From: Phycisphaerales bacterium
Lineage (GTDB): Bacteria > Planctomycetota > Phycisphaerae > Phycisphaerales > UBA1924
Assembly (NCBI GenBank): GCA_022843545.1
Contig: JALHNL010000027.1
Coordinates: forward strand, 1 to 33,813
DNA length: 33,813 nt
Direction: 5' to 3'
Below, piece after piece: positions 21,898-30,272 of the stretch. The notes under the pieces were generated by a model that worked only from the letters and a program-made list of their open reading frames with translations, did no database searches and had not been told where the DNA came from. The first letter of the stretch is position 1; the number at the start of each line of letters is the position of its first letter. The position numbers were made by a program, and so were the translations under genes.

Positions 21898-24800
21898 AGA
21901 CGACCTCCCACATTCACGCGCGGCGTCATACTCGCCAGTTCCTTGAGTTCCGACGCCACACGATCATCCTTTGCGTAGAAGTCGTACTTGCCGAAGATGA
22001 TCAACTGCTGCCTCGCTCTTGTCACTCCGACGTTGATGCGATTCGGGCTGTCGAGGAAGCCCACACGTCCTGTGTTTCGCATCGACAGGAGCGCGAGATC
22101 GGCTTCGCGTCCCTGGAACCGGTCAACAGTACCGCAGCGGATCTCGATAAGTGGGTCGTCTTCGTTCGGGTACAGAAAACAATGGCGTGCGTCCGACCCG
22201 GTGACTTCGCGCACCATTTCAGAGAGCGCCTCTTCCTGGCGAACGTAGAAGCAAAGGCACGCAACCTCCCATACCGCTCGCTCCTTGCCAGTCGGCGGTC
22301 TTCGTCCAGCGGGTGGTCCTTTGCGTTGAGCCCACTCAAGGAACCGCCGCAGCCAGTTGCGCATCGCGTTTACCTCAGCTTCATTAACGCCGCGATGCTC
22401 ACTGCCGTGTATGTCGATCCAAACTCGGCGCTTGCGGACCTCTGGAGCAAAGTCCCACCCAATGACCGCATCACGTCTCGGAATCGTGTTGGCATCCCGC
22501 AACGCCGCCTGCTTCGCCAGCCGCTCGTAGATTACGCTTCGTGAGTAGTTCGAGATGTCGGGGTGCATCCGATGCTGAAACGTCAAGCACTCGAATCGGG
22601 CCTCTAGCACTTGAGGCGCAGCGCGCAAGCCGTGGGCAAGAAAGTTCGGACGGCGTGACCGGCCATGCCCGACTCCCTCCTGAACAACCTCGATCACACT
22701 CGGCAGCCCGATATCACGCTGATCCGCGATCGCCTCGCGAATTCCCTTCCACGCTTGAGGCACGAGTTCGTCCACGCCGCGGTTCATGCGCTCTCGCTCC
22801 GACCGATCAGCGCTCCACCGCAGCTCGTGCGATCGCTTGAGCCGCCAAGCAACCTCGGCAGCCCAGCTTCGGCGGGAGAGGAAGTCCCGCTCAAGCCGCT
22901 CGAGCTGGTCGCGGCTATCGATCTGCTTGCCTCGCTCCCGGAAAGGACGAATCCTCGATGCGCGTGCGAGTGAATAGGCGTGGCGGAAAGACCACGGTGT
23001 AGACGGGTCCGCCGGCCCCGTCGCCATAGTGAGCCCAGCAGGCAGTACATCATGGACTTGGGGCCACACGTCCAAATCGACAAGTACCCAATCCGCCCCA
23101 GCCACTCGAAGAAGGCCGTTGGAGCCGGCTGCGACGTCGGCCACAACTACTCGGGCAACGGGCCCAGGACGAGAAATCCGCGTGACACGCGCAACATGCC
23201 TCTTCGGATCTGAGTCGAGGAGCTCTCGCTCAAGGTGATCGAGCACCTCCCCCGTCTCTACGATCAGCCATCGCGCGCCAGTGCCTCGAACCTGTTCACG
23301 CGTCAATCGCCAAGCAATCAGCCGTGCACGCTGCAAGGCTTGAGAGACCAGGCTCTTCCCGGCATCGTCGCTCACGTGCGCGATATTGGCCTCAAGATCG
23401 TCGATGTTCGTAAACGGGGGCAGCTGCTGCACGTCGCCGACGATGATGTGCTTTCGGGCGAGCAACGCTGGGATGATGAACTCGGTGACAGTCGTCTTGC
23501 TCGCCTCGTCGATGATGAGCAGATCCCAAGGCACAAACGACGTCATGGTCCCGTGTGTGCCGTGGCCATCGTCGCGCTTGAATCGCTCCGACCGCAACTG
23601 CGGGTGGTTGAGAATGCCGGCTGTCGTGCTACATGTCAGATTAGCGCTTGTCACGACGAGGCTTTGTGCAGCCTCCCATCGCTCGTCGTCCGAGAGGTCT
23701 GCGAAGACGGAGTGCGACCTCCATGAGTCCAGAACCGATTGGATGCGTCGGTCGAGTTGCAGCGCACGCACCTTCTCGTCGACCCGGTCCTCGATGCCGA
23801 TCCGAACAGCCTCGAGCACCTCGGGGCGCTTGTCGTAGAGCTTCTCCAACGCGTTGTCGATCGCGACATGCGTCGTCGCACACATGAGCACTCGCTCGCC
23901 CCTCTTGATGGCCTGCAACACAAGCTCGCAGATTGCAGTTGTCTTGCCGGACCCCGGCGGCCCTTGGAGCAACGCGATGTCCGTTGTTGCGAGAGCCTTG
24001 CGCACAAACGAACGCTGCTCTTCAGTGCCGTCGATGGTGGAATCGGTAAGCAGCTCCCACTCTGGGTCGGGCAGGGCCCACGCCGAAACATCAGACCACC
24101 TTGCCTTGTCCGGGTTCTCACATAGGCGAATCAAGCCGCGATGCGTAGGCAAAGGGTTATGCCGAAGCTGCTGAACAGCTCGTTTTTGCGTATCTACAGC
24201 CCTTGTGTCGATCGGCGCAAAGAGGAACTGTGTCCCCTTTGCTGGCAGGTCCTTGAGCCGTAGCTGGTATCGGTCGCGGTCTACCTCGTAGATCCTCAGG
24301 CTCTCTGCGTGGCGACGCTCAGGAGCCGTCCAGATCTCGCGTACCTCTTCACCCTCGCAGAACTCCGCCCGCGGATCCAACAACGCCTGATCTGCGGGAA
24401 AGTCGTCCGGAAGGAGAAGCTGGACCCAGTTTCCGCTGCGGGCCCGCCCTTGAACAGGTTCTGCCTCTAGTCGCACCCCTTTGTCTGCTTGAAGCATGGT
24501 GCCAGCCAGCGGATCATCCAGCCGTAGGGTGTTGCCCTGCAGGGCATACTCAACCTTCTTCGAGTCGCGTGCCACCGTGCACTCTGCCCAGACGGCGAGT
24601 GCAGAACATTCCCGCCGCTGTCCATCCACGACGAGGCCGGAAGCTTCAACACGTCCTTCAAGGCAAAGGGCTTCTTCCTCGTCGACTCGACCCCACCATC
24701 GAATCACCAGGTTCTGTCCATCCTCTGTTGCAACGCTTTGGGGCTTGCTTGACGCAGCAGGCTTTCGGATGACACACTCCTGCCCGCACCACTCAATGCG

Positions 24801-25190
24801 ATCCCCATCTTGCAACTGCTCGGAATCGGTCTCGATCAACAAGCTTGTAGAACGTGTCGTCGCCGAGGCGACCCGAACGTACTCCTGGCGATCGATATTG
24901 TTGAGCTTACGAGCAAGGTCAAACGCCCGGTGGGCAGGCCAGCCCTCCAGCAGCCAGCGTCTGCTCGCGGGGGCACGCAGAACGACCAAGGTGTCAAGAG
25001 GGTGCAGGCGATAGACGTGTTTGCGCCGAACGATCTCGAACCTGAAACGGTGCCGCTTCTGACGCTCCTCAGCGTTCTCGCGTGCCTGGAACAAGTACCT
25101 CTCGAACGGTCCGAGGGCGTCGCGGGCCTGCTGTTGGATCACAGTCGCCCGCTGCACCGGCTCCATTGCGAGATAGTTCAGTAAGCCCAC
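21894..25190 (-). CDS. UPF1-like SF1 helicase (COG1112 type), 1098 aa
   Basis: A large superfamily 1B helicase of the UPF1/DNA2 group. A beta-rich N-terminal region (about 1-385) precedes motor motifs: Walker A GPPGSGKT at 410-417, MCATTHVAIDNALEKL, DEAS at 561-564, GDVQQLPP at 585-592, then QHRMHP near 880, FQGREADLALLSMRN near 1030 and NVGVTRARQQLIIFG near 1060. About 280 residues separate the GDxxQLPP motif from QHRMHP, more than in typical UPF1 motors. That stretch includes a beta-rich piece (RWLIVETGEVL; VLVDLDVWPQVHDVL) and charged helices, so it looks like an inserted domain. The GTG start at 25190 has AAGGAG about 10 nt upstream. It translocates on RNA or DNA. In defence contexts COG1112 helicases occur in Mokosh and related systems. 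Confidence 0.92.
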   Translation of the reverse strand: MGLLNYLAMEPVQRATVIQQQARDALGPFERYLFQARENAEERQKRHRFRFEIVRRKHVYRLHPLDTLVVLRAPASRRWLLEGWPAHRAFDLARKLNNIDRQEYVRVASATTRSTSLLIETDSEQLQDGDRIEWCGQECVIRKPAASSKPQSVATEDGQNLVIRWWGRVDEEEALCLEGRVEASGLVVDGQRRECSALAVWAECTVARDSKKVEYALQGNTLRLDDPLAGTMLQADKGVRLEAEPVQGRARSGNWVQLLLPDDFPADQALLDPRAEFCEGEEVREIWTAPERRHAESLRIYEVDRDRYQLRLKDLPAKGTQFLFAPIDTRAVDTQKRAVQQLRHNPLPTHRGLIRLCENPDKARWSDVSAWALPDPEWELLTDSTIDGTEEQRSFVRKALATTDIALLQGPPGSGKTTAICELVLQAIKRGERVLMCATTHVAIDNALEKLYDKRPEVLEAVRIGIEDRVDEKVRALQLDRRIQSVLDSWRSHSVFADLSDDERWEAAQSLVVTSANLTCSTTAGILNHPQLRSERFKRDDGHGTHGTMTSFVPWDLLIIDEASKTTVTEFIIPALLARKHIIVGDVQQLPPFTNIDDLEANIAHVSDDAGKSLVSQALQRARLIAWRLTREQVRGTGARWLIVETGEVLDHLERELLDSDPKRHVARVTRISRPGPVARVVVADVAAGSNGLLRVAGADWVLVDLDVWPQVHDVLPAGLTMATGPADPSTPWSFRHAYSLARASRIRPFRERGKQIDSRDQLERLERDFLSRRSWAAEVAWRLKRSHELRWSADRSERERMNRGVDELVPQAWKGIREAIADQRDIGLPSVIEVVQEGVGHGRSRRPNFLAHGLRAAPQVLEARFECLTFQHRMHPDISNYSRSVIYERLAKQAALRDANTIPRRDAVIGWDFAPEVRKRRVWIDIHGSEHRGVNEAEVNAMRNWLRRFLEWAQRKGPPAGRRPPTGKERAVWEVACLCFYVRQEEALSEMVREVTGSDARHCFLYPNEDDPLIEIRCGTVDRFQGREADLALLSMRNTGRVGFLDSPNRINVGVTRARQQLIIFGKYDFYAKDDRVASELKELASMTPRVNVGGRL

Positions 25191-25223
25191 GAGGCGACTT
25201 CTCCTTGCAGCTGGTCGCTGTCA

Positions 25224-26840
25224 TCACGTCCGACGTTCACCACGGTCCTCGGTTCCGGCGAGCGTCCCCTTCGGCACGAACGGATTTCGTTGCTCCTGAC
25301 GAAGAACGGGAACCGCCTGTCCGGCGTCCTGCGGTAAGGATTCGGGCTCTTGACTGCTGGCCCGTCTCGCCCGTGCTCGAGACCATTCGCGAAGTTGAGT
25401 GATCTGGTCACGCATCGTTCGAGACAGCGGGTACGTTGCCCTGATGGCACGAGCGATGTGATCGGTCGTGACCTCCTTGCCTTCAGCAAAGGACTCGAAC
25501 AGAGCCTCTCGCACCGCTTCTTCAAGCTCAGCGCCAGAAAAGCCCAGCGACTCCTGAGCAAGCCGCTTCAGATCAAACTCCTTGGGAGATCGCTTCTTCC
25601 GAGCCAGGTGGATGGAGAGAATCTCTTTACGGGCCTCCTCGGTGGGCAGATCGACAAAGAAGATCTCGTCGAATCGACCCTTTCGCAGCAGTTCGGGCGG
25701 CAGCGCCTCAATGCGATTGGCAGTGGCAACGACGAAGACCGGCGCGGTCTTCTCCTGCATCCATGTCAACAACGTTCCTCCAACTCGAGCGGATACACCC
25801 GCATCCAGCTGATCTGAACTGCCCATCCCGGAGAGACCCTTTTCGATCTCGTCGATCCAAAGCACGCACGGAGCGAGCGCCTCGGCAACTTGAAGAGCCA
25901 GCCGCATGTTGCCTTCAGACTGTCCAACGACCCCGCCGAACACGCGGCCGAGGTCGAACCGCAATAGAGGGAATTGCCACGCAGCAGCGACGGACTTGGC
26001 AATCAGCGACTTCCCGCATCCTTGGATACCGAGAAGCACGATCCCGCGCGGAGGTTCAAGGCCATGTTCCCGTGCTCCAGCCCCGAAGCCGCGACCGCGG
26101 CGATCCAGCCATGACTTCAGGTTGTCTAGGCCGCCGACATCTCGCATCGTGGCGTTGGGTTCGAAGTACTCCAGAACGCCACTCTGCTTGATGACCCGTG
26201 ACTTCTCCTGCGCGACGAGCGGGATCGCGTCGGGTCCCAGCCTTCCCTTTTCGTGAGCCGCTCTCGCGAATGCAAGGCGAGCTTCCATCACAGTGAGTCC
26301 TCTCGCAGCCTCGAGCAAAGGCTCGGCCGGATCGCACTCGACATGCCGATCCTCGGCAACGGTGCGGCAGACCTGGAGAAGGTCATCTTGGTCAGGCAGG
26401 GGCAGGTCCAAAGCTGGAACTTCCTTGACGACTTCCGGTGGAAGACCCGGTACCGGCCCAGAGAGGATGAGCAGTTTCCGAGGTGCTCCCCGAAGGCGCG
26501 ACGCTTCTCGGAGCCACCGCGTCACCTCGTGGCGTCGATCTGACGAGAGGTAGAAGTGGTGGGCGTCCTCCATCAACAGGATCCCCGGCTCCTTGCTCTC
26601 GCAGTGGGACTTGAGCACTTCTTGGGGGTCGGTCTGCCCAGGATCCGATTCGCCCACTTGAGCCTCTAGGTCCATGACCGCGAGGCCACGCGAGAGACTC
26701 CAGACGCGAGCTGGAACGCGCAGATCTCGCGAGAGACCTGCCACGAACCCTCGTACTCGCTCCCATTCATGCGAGACGACTTGGATCGCGGGAACGTCGG
26801 CTCGCGCCAGAGTCACGAGTTGTTCGAAGAAACTGGCCAT
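25224..26840 (-). CDS. ycf46: Ycf46-type AAA+ ATPase, 538 aa
   Basis: Ycf46 is a conserved AAA+ ATPase of cyanobacteria, red-algal plastids and some other bacteria, of unsettled function. The N-terminal half (1-225) has the degenerate first module seen in the family ([49 protein letters not shown]). The AAA+ domain follows: [21 protein letters not shown] at 232-252, Walker A GIQGCGKS at 271-278, Walker [11 protein letters not shown] at 326-334, sensor 1 N375 and arginine fingers at R386/R389 in [12 protein letters not shown]. The C-terminal 60 residues are a basic, disordered extension. ATG 26840 has no clear Shine-Dalgarno. It is the first gene of a seven-gene operon, separated from the helicase by 33 nt, and could remodel the helicase or partner complex. 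Confidence 0.93.
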   Translation of the reverse strand: MASFFEQLVTLARADVPAIQVVSHEWERVRGFVAGLSRDLRVPARVWSLSRGLAVMDLEAQVGESDPGQTDPQEVLKSHCESKEPGILLMEDAHHFYLSSDRRHEVTRWLREASRLRGAPRKLLILSGPVPGLPPEVVKEVPALDLPLPDQDDLLQVCRTVAEDRHVECDPAEPLLEAARGLTVMEARLAFARAAHEKGRLGPDAIPLVAQEKSRVIKQSGVLEYFEPNATMRDVGGLDNLKSWLDRRGRGFGAGAREHGLEPPRGIVLLGIQGCGKSLIAKSVAAAWQFPLLRFDLGRVFGGVVGQSEGNMRLALQVAEALAPCVLWIDEIEKGLSGMGSSDQLDAGVSARVGGTLLTWMQEKTAPVFVVATANRIEALPPELLRKGRFDEIFFVDLPTEEARKEILSIHLARKKRSPKEFDLKRLAQESLGFSGAELEEAVREALFESFAEGKEVTTDHIARAIRATYPLSRTMRDQITQLREWSRARARRASSQEPESLPQDAGQAVPVLRQEQRNPFVPKGTLAGTEDRGERRT

Positions 26841-26988
26841 TAGGCGAGTTTATGGTCGAGTGCGATTGCTTTCCCTGGCCCTCGCTTGCGAACAAGGAAT
26901 GCACTGATGTCGCACTCGCGGCGTCGCACGGCGGTTCGTGGCGGCGGCTTCAGACCAGCCAGTTCGTGCATGGGGGCATCGGTCGCCA

Positions 26989-27013
26989 GTTAACCCGTCC
27001 GCCCGTCAACCCG
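26989..27013. promoter_or_regulatory. Direct repeat GTYAACCCG, 16-bp spacing
   Basis: GTTAACCCG at 26989-26997 and GTCAACCCG at 27005-27013 lie about 150-170 bp upstream of the Ycf46 start. The same GTTAACCCG occurs beside the hairpin at 13853. They could be operator half-sites for an island regulator; the evidence is repetition only. Confidence 0.35.
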
Positions 27014-27194
27014 AGACTCCGAGAGTTCGAGAGGATTTCGACGCACCCATGCCGAGACACCCGGTGTCCTGACCGATTGGCTCTGAATCGGTCTAGAACC
27101 GAGAGCGCGGCGGGCCAAGCCCGGCAATCGCCAAACCGCCCGGATTCTGCGGGGTTTCTGGCCGAGTCGGCGCGGAGGCCGAAATGGATCGCCT

Positions 27195-27227
27195 GTAAAC
27201 CAAACGACCCCGCCGTGAGGCAGGGTC
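27195..27227 (-). terminator. Terminator-like hairpin downstream of tRNA-Asn
   Basis: A hairpin at 27206-27227 (GACCCTGCC/GGCGGGGTC on the minus strand, one mismatch, 4-nt loop) is followed by GTTTGGTTT. It starts about 10 bases after the tRNA 3' end, the place for a tRNA terminator. Confidence 0.55.
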
Positions 27228-27236
27228 GGAAGGAAG

Positions 27237-27308
27237 CTCCCCGAATAGGACTCGAACCTATAACCTGCCGGTTAACAGCCGGCCGCTCTACCATTGAGCT
27301 ATCGGGGA
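27237..27308 (-). tRNA. tRNA-Asn (GTT)
   Basis: A complete 72-nt cloverleaf on the minus strand. The acceptor stem is TCCCCGA paired with TCGGGGA, discriminator G, with no encoded CCA. The D arm is GCTC-AATGGTA-GAGC, the anticodon stem GCCGG/CCGGC with loop CTGTTAA giving anticodon GTT (Asn), and the T arm ATAGG-TTCGAGT-CCTAT. All stems pair without mismatch. The 3' end faces the mobile island, which is the side on which elements usually insert at tRNA genes. No duplicated tRNA 3' end was found in the window, and the island carries a serine rather than tyrosine integrase, so the tRNA is only a possible boundary. Confidence 0.97.
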
Positions 27309-27706
27309 AAATCGAGTTGTCGCCCCTCCAGCGGGCTCTGTGCCGGGCACAGGCGTCCGCCGGGGGGCCCAAAAGATAGCCGGGGTTGGGCATCGGTCAA
27401 CTCGGGGACGGGCTGAAGCACCGGGATGCTCGGGCCGGGCCCGGATTCGCGGCCGCGCCTTGCAGACCCTCCACCTCATGCCCCCTACGCCCCATGGCTC
27501 CACCTCTCTCAAGGGAGGGGCTCACTTGGGCTGGCCGCAGCGACCCAGTTCTCCGCCAGCCGCGATCACCGCCCCCGCCCCACAGCCCTACCCCCACGGC
27601 CCGCCCCCACCCGCTCGACGCGCCGCTTCTGGACGCCTAGCATCTTGACCCGGCCCGGCCACCCCACATCAGGGTTTCCACCGGGCCTGCTTTGACGGAG
27701 CCAGCC
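27309..27706. other. Intergenic region between tRNA-Asn and rpmE
   Basis: About 400 GC-rich bases between two divergent transcription units. The promoters of tRNA-Asn and the L31 gene should be here, but I see no clear boxes. A GGAG at 27697-27700 is the L31 ribosome site. The overlapping open frames are proline- and arginine-rich chance frames. Confidence 0.4.
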
Positions 27707-27958
27707 ATGAAGACTGAGACGCATCCCAAGTACTTCAACTGCAAGGTGTTCCACAACGGCGTGCAGGTCATGACCGTCGGGGCCACCGTCCCCGAGATGC
27801 ACGTCGAAGTCTGGTCCGGCTCCCACCCGTTCTTCACCGGCAAGAACGTGCTGGTCGACTCGGCGGGCCGCGTCGAGAAGTTCCAGAAGAAGTTCGGCGG
27901 CAATTACTTCAAGAAGCCCGAGCCCAAGAAGGTCAAGGCCGGCGACGACGACGAGTGA
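27707..27958 (+). CDS. rpmE: 50S ribosomal protein bL31, cysteine-poor form, 83 aa
   Basis: bL31 bridges the ribosomal subunits. The family start ETHPKYFNCKVFHNG and the diagnostic SGSHPFFTGKNVLVDSAGRVEKFQKKFG are present. Zinc-binding forms have a CxxC pair and a CxxCHPF motif; here only one cysteine remains, so it is the zinc-independent (C-minus) type. ATG 27707 is chosen over the in-frame start 15 bases upstream because it follows GGAG by 6 nt and gives the usual N-terminus. The tail is rich in lysine and aspartate. A strong terminator follows. It is a resident gene outside the island. Confidence 0.95.
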   Translation: MKTETHPKYFNCKVFHNGVQVMTVGATVPEMHVEVWSGSHPFFTGKNVLVDSAGRVEKFQKKFGGNYFKKPEPKKVKAGDDDE

Positions 27959-28003
27959 TCCGCCGGGCGGCCGCCCGCCCCTCGTCCAACCCAGTTCTCA
28001 TCG

Positions 28004-28041
28004 CGCCGCCGGGGCATGCCGCCCGGCGGCGTTGCGTTTTT
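28004..28041 (+). terminator. Intrinsic terminator of the L31 gene
   Basis: A perfect 10-bp stem (CGCCGCCGGG with CCCGGCGGCG, loop 8 nt) is followed by TTGCGTTTTT, 46 bases past the L31 stop. Confidence 0.85.
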
Positions 28042-28074
28042 CGCCGTCGCTTTCAGCCGCTGTCGTGATGTCCA

Positions 28075-28707
28075 TCACGATTGCGCCTCCTCGCTCTCAT
28101 CCGCCACGATCTCGCCCTTGTGGTTCGCCGCGCTCGTCGACGCGCACAGCCCCACAACGAAGATCAACAGGGTGTGGGCGAGCGGGTTCAGGAGGAGAAC
28201 CCAGATCGCCGGCCCCATGTCCGGCGGATCAGTCTTGGACGGAGGCGTGGGAAAGGTCTGGGCAAGCCACGCCAGCACAAGCCCGAGCGAGATCCCCCAC
28301 GTCCACACATACGTCTTCCGCGGCATGGTCCGCCGGACCGCCCGCAGGAACAGCAGTACCAGCCCGGATGGGAAGACCGCCCACCCGGCCAGCACACCCA
28401 GGCCCAGCGCGAGCCCCAGCACCAGCGCCACGAGGATCAGACCACCCAGACCGGCCAGCAGCAGCCGGTCGGCCTGATTGGCGGCCATCGCGCTGAGCGC
28501 CCTGAGCGACGGAAACAGTCTTCCACACTCCGGGCACTTCGGATTCTCGCCCAAAAGCCCGTCGCGTGAGTAGCCGCACTCGCGGCACCGGCCCGGGTCG
28601 GTGCGCCCGATCTGACGCCGCGCGGTCCAAACGAGGCTCACCGCCGCGAGCAGCAGCACCGGTGCCAGCATGAGCAGAAGCAACTCCACGGGCAACGGTA
28701 CCCCCAA
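28075..28707 (-). CDS. Membrane protein with zinc ribbon, 210 aa
   Basis: An N-terminal membrane helix (about 7-27) precedes a four-cysteine zinc ribbon (C41, C44, C58, C61; RCRECGYSRDG... KCPECGRLF), then further hydrophobic segments near 84-107 and 110-122, one at 133-150 and one at 165-190. This combination, a CxECGYxxxG ribbon beside several membrane spans, is common in planctomycete genomes, and its function is unknown. The start is uncertain: TTG 28707, GTG 28689 and ATG 28671 are all in frame and none has a strong ribosome site. It lies 10 nt downstream of the lipoprotein gene and is probably in one operon with it. Confidence 0.8.
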   Translation of the reverse strand: MGVPLPVELLLLMLAPVLLLAAVSLVWTARRQIGRTDPGRCRECGYSRDGLLGENPKCPECGRLFPSLRALSAMAANQADRLLLAGLGGLILVALVLGLALGLGVLAGWAVFPSGLVLLFLRAVRRTMPRKTYVWTWGISLGLVLAWLAQTFPTPPSKTDPPDMGPAIWVLLLNPLAHTLLIFVVGLCASTSAANHKGEIVADESEEAQS

Positions 28708-28717
28708 CCTGCCACGC

Positions 28718-30223
28718 TCACCCCGCCGCCGGCTTCACCCTCGACGGGATCAGCCGCACCGCCGCCAGCCCGCCGACGAGCAGCACGACCAGGATGACGC
28801 CGCGCCAGAAGATCCGGTCGATGAGTTCCTCGCCGGGCTGCGCGAGCATGGCGATCCGCTGGTCGAGCTGCTTGGAATCCGCCAGTTCGTTGGTGCGCTG
28901 GAGCACCGCCGAGATGCGCTCGGCGGTCTTGCCCGCCTCCACCACCACGTCGCGCACGTCGGAGATCTTCAGGGGCTCGGCGTTGGGGCGATCCTTGGAG
29001 TCAAAGCGTGACACCACCCGGTCGATCGCGTCGATCGTCTTGGTCAGCTCCGTCGCCAGCGTGTTCGAAGACTCGATCGTCGCCTTCAGATCGTTCATCA
29101 CCGAGCGCAGGTTCGCCTGACGCGACTCGATGTCGTCCAGCAATTTCTTCCGCTCGCCCGACAGCGAGTCGAAGAACTGCCGGATCGCGGCCTCGCGCTG
29201 CGTCGCCAGCCTGGCCTCCGCGTCCTTGAGCATCGCCTCGATGTCGCTCTGCAGCGCGAGCCGGGCCTCGTTGATGGCCGCGCTGCGCTCCCTGGCGATC
29301 TGCTCAAAGAGCTCCGTCCGCTCCGCCCGCAGGTCGTCACGGAGCGTCTGCAGCCGGGCCCTCACCGCCTCCGCCGTCTCGCGGATCGTGCTGATCGCCT
29401 CCGCCGCGTCCCGTACCTCGGGCTGCTCGGCCAGCCGGTACATGGTCAGTTCGGTCTGCTGCCCGAGCAGGAAGGGGTATCGCGACGCGTACCACAAGGC
29501 CCGCTCGCCCAGCAGCCGGGCGTCGTCGATCGCGCTGGTCGCCAGCGCCACGTCACGGAGCAGCCCCGCCGCCTTCCCGCGGTCGTTCATCGTGTTCATC
29601 ATGCGGGCGTCGGCGAAGTCCTCGAACCGCACCAGCGACGTGATCGTCCGGTCCGGGTTCTGCGCGATCCAGGAGTCGACCAGGTCCCGCACCGTCCGGA
29701 CTTGCGCCTCGCTCAGCCGGGCGCCGGCCGTCCGCCAGACCTCCGCGTCGGCGGCCTTCAGCCGGTCCAGCGCAGCGCGGCCCGCCTCGCCGATCCCCGC
29801 GGGCATCCAGTGGTTCTCGAACGACCACGTCTGCAGCGATGACAGCACCATCATGTCCAGCATCGCCACCGACGGGTTGGGGTTGGTGGCGATGTCCAGC
29901 GCGGCGGTGGTCCCGTTGCGCACGAACAGTTGCGAGAGCGCCCGCGCCTTGGGCGTCTGCTCGCCGGCCCGCGCGATCAGGTACACCGCCTCGCCCAGCG
30001 CCGCGATGTACTCGTCGGCCGCCCCCATCACCAGCGCCTGCTGCTCCAGCGCCTCGGAGCCCGTGGCGTTCACCACGCCCGACCTGGACTCCCCCGCCCT
30101 CTGCGGCTCGCCGGAGAGGCACGAGCCCATCAGCCCCATCCCCGCCATCGCGGCCAGAGTCATCGCCCTGGCCAGGCGGGTCTTCGACGAACGCATCCGG
30201 CCGCTGATCATGGCGGCGAGCAT
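28718..30223 (-). CDS. Putative lipoprotein with coiled coil and C-terminal membrane anchor, 501 aa
   Basis: The N-terminus has a basic stretch, a hydrophobic segment and a lipobox LMGSC (lipidated C35). The mid-region (about 60-260) is helical (ADEYIAALGEAVYLIARAG; MLDMMVLSSLQTWSFENHWMPAG). Residues about 275-400 form a long charged coiled coil (RETAEAVRARLQTLRDDLRAERTELF...), and a C-terminal hydrophobic helix (GVILVVLLVGGLAAVRLI) predicts an inner-membrane anchor. I do not recognise a named family. A protein with lipid and membrane ends joined by a coiled coil could span the periplasm. ATG 30223 is used; ATGs at 30211 and 30196 are also possible. Confidence 0.8.
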   Translation of the reverse strand: MLAAMISGRMRSSKTRLARAMTLAAMAGMGLMGSCLSGEPQRAGESRSGVVNATGSEALEQQALVMGAADEYIAALGEAVYLIARAGEQTPKARALSQLFVRNGTTAALDIATNPNPSVAMLDMMVLSSLQTWSFENHWMPAGIGEAGRAALDRLKAADAEVWRTAGARLSEAQVRTVRDLVDSWIAQNPDRTITSLVRFEDFADARMMNTMNDRGKAAGLLRDVALATSAIDDARLLGERALWYASRYPFLLGQQTELTMYRLAEQPEVRDAAEAISTIRETAEAVRARLQTLRDDLRAERTELFEQIARERSAAINEARLALQSDIEAMLKDAEARLATQREAAIRQFFDSLSGERKKLLDDIESRQANLRSVMNDLKATIESSNTLATELTKTIDAIDRVVSRFDSKDRPNAEPLKISDVRDVVVEAGKTAERISAVLQRTNELADSKQLDQRIAMLAQPGEELIDRIFWRGVILVVLLVGGLAAVRLIPSRVKPAAG

Positions 30224-30272
30224 ACCGCCCTGGGCCGCCCGGTGCCCCGCGAGGGATCAGAAGCGGCCCGCG

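Larger units (their letters stand above)
26841..27236. other. Upstream region of the seven-gene operon up to tRNA-Asn
   Basis: About 400 bases with no gene I trust. It holds a direct repeat (26989-27013), an 8-bp inverted repeat (GACCGATT/AATCGGTC at 27071-27093, 7-nt loop) and a terminator-like hairpin behind the tRNA. The promoter of the Ycf46 operon must lie here, but no consensus boxes are visible. If the island ends at the tRNA, its right junction lies here. Confidence 0.4.
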
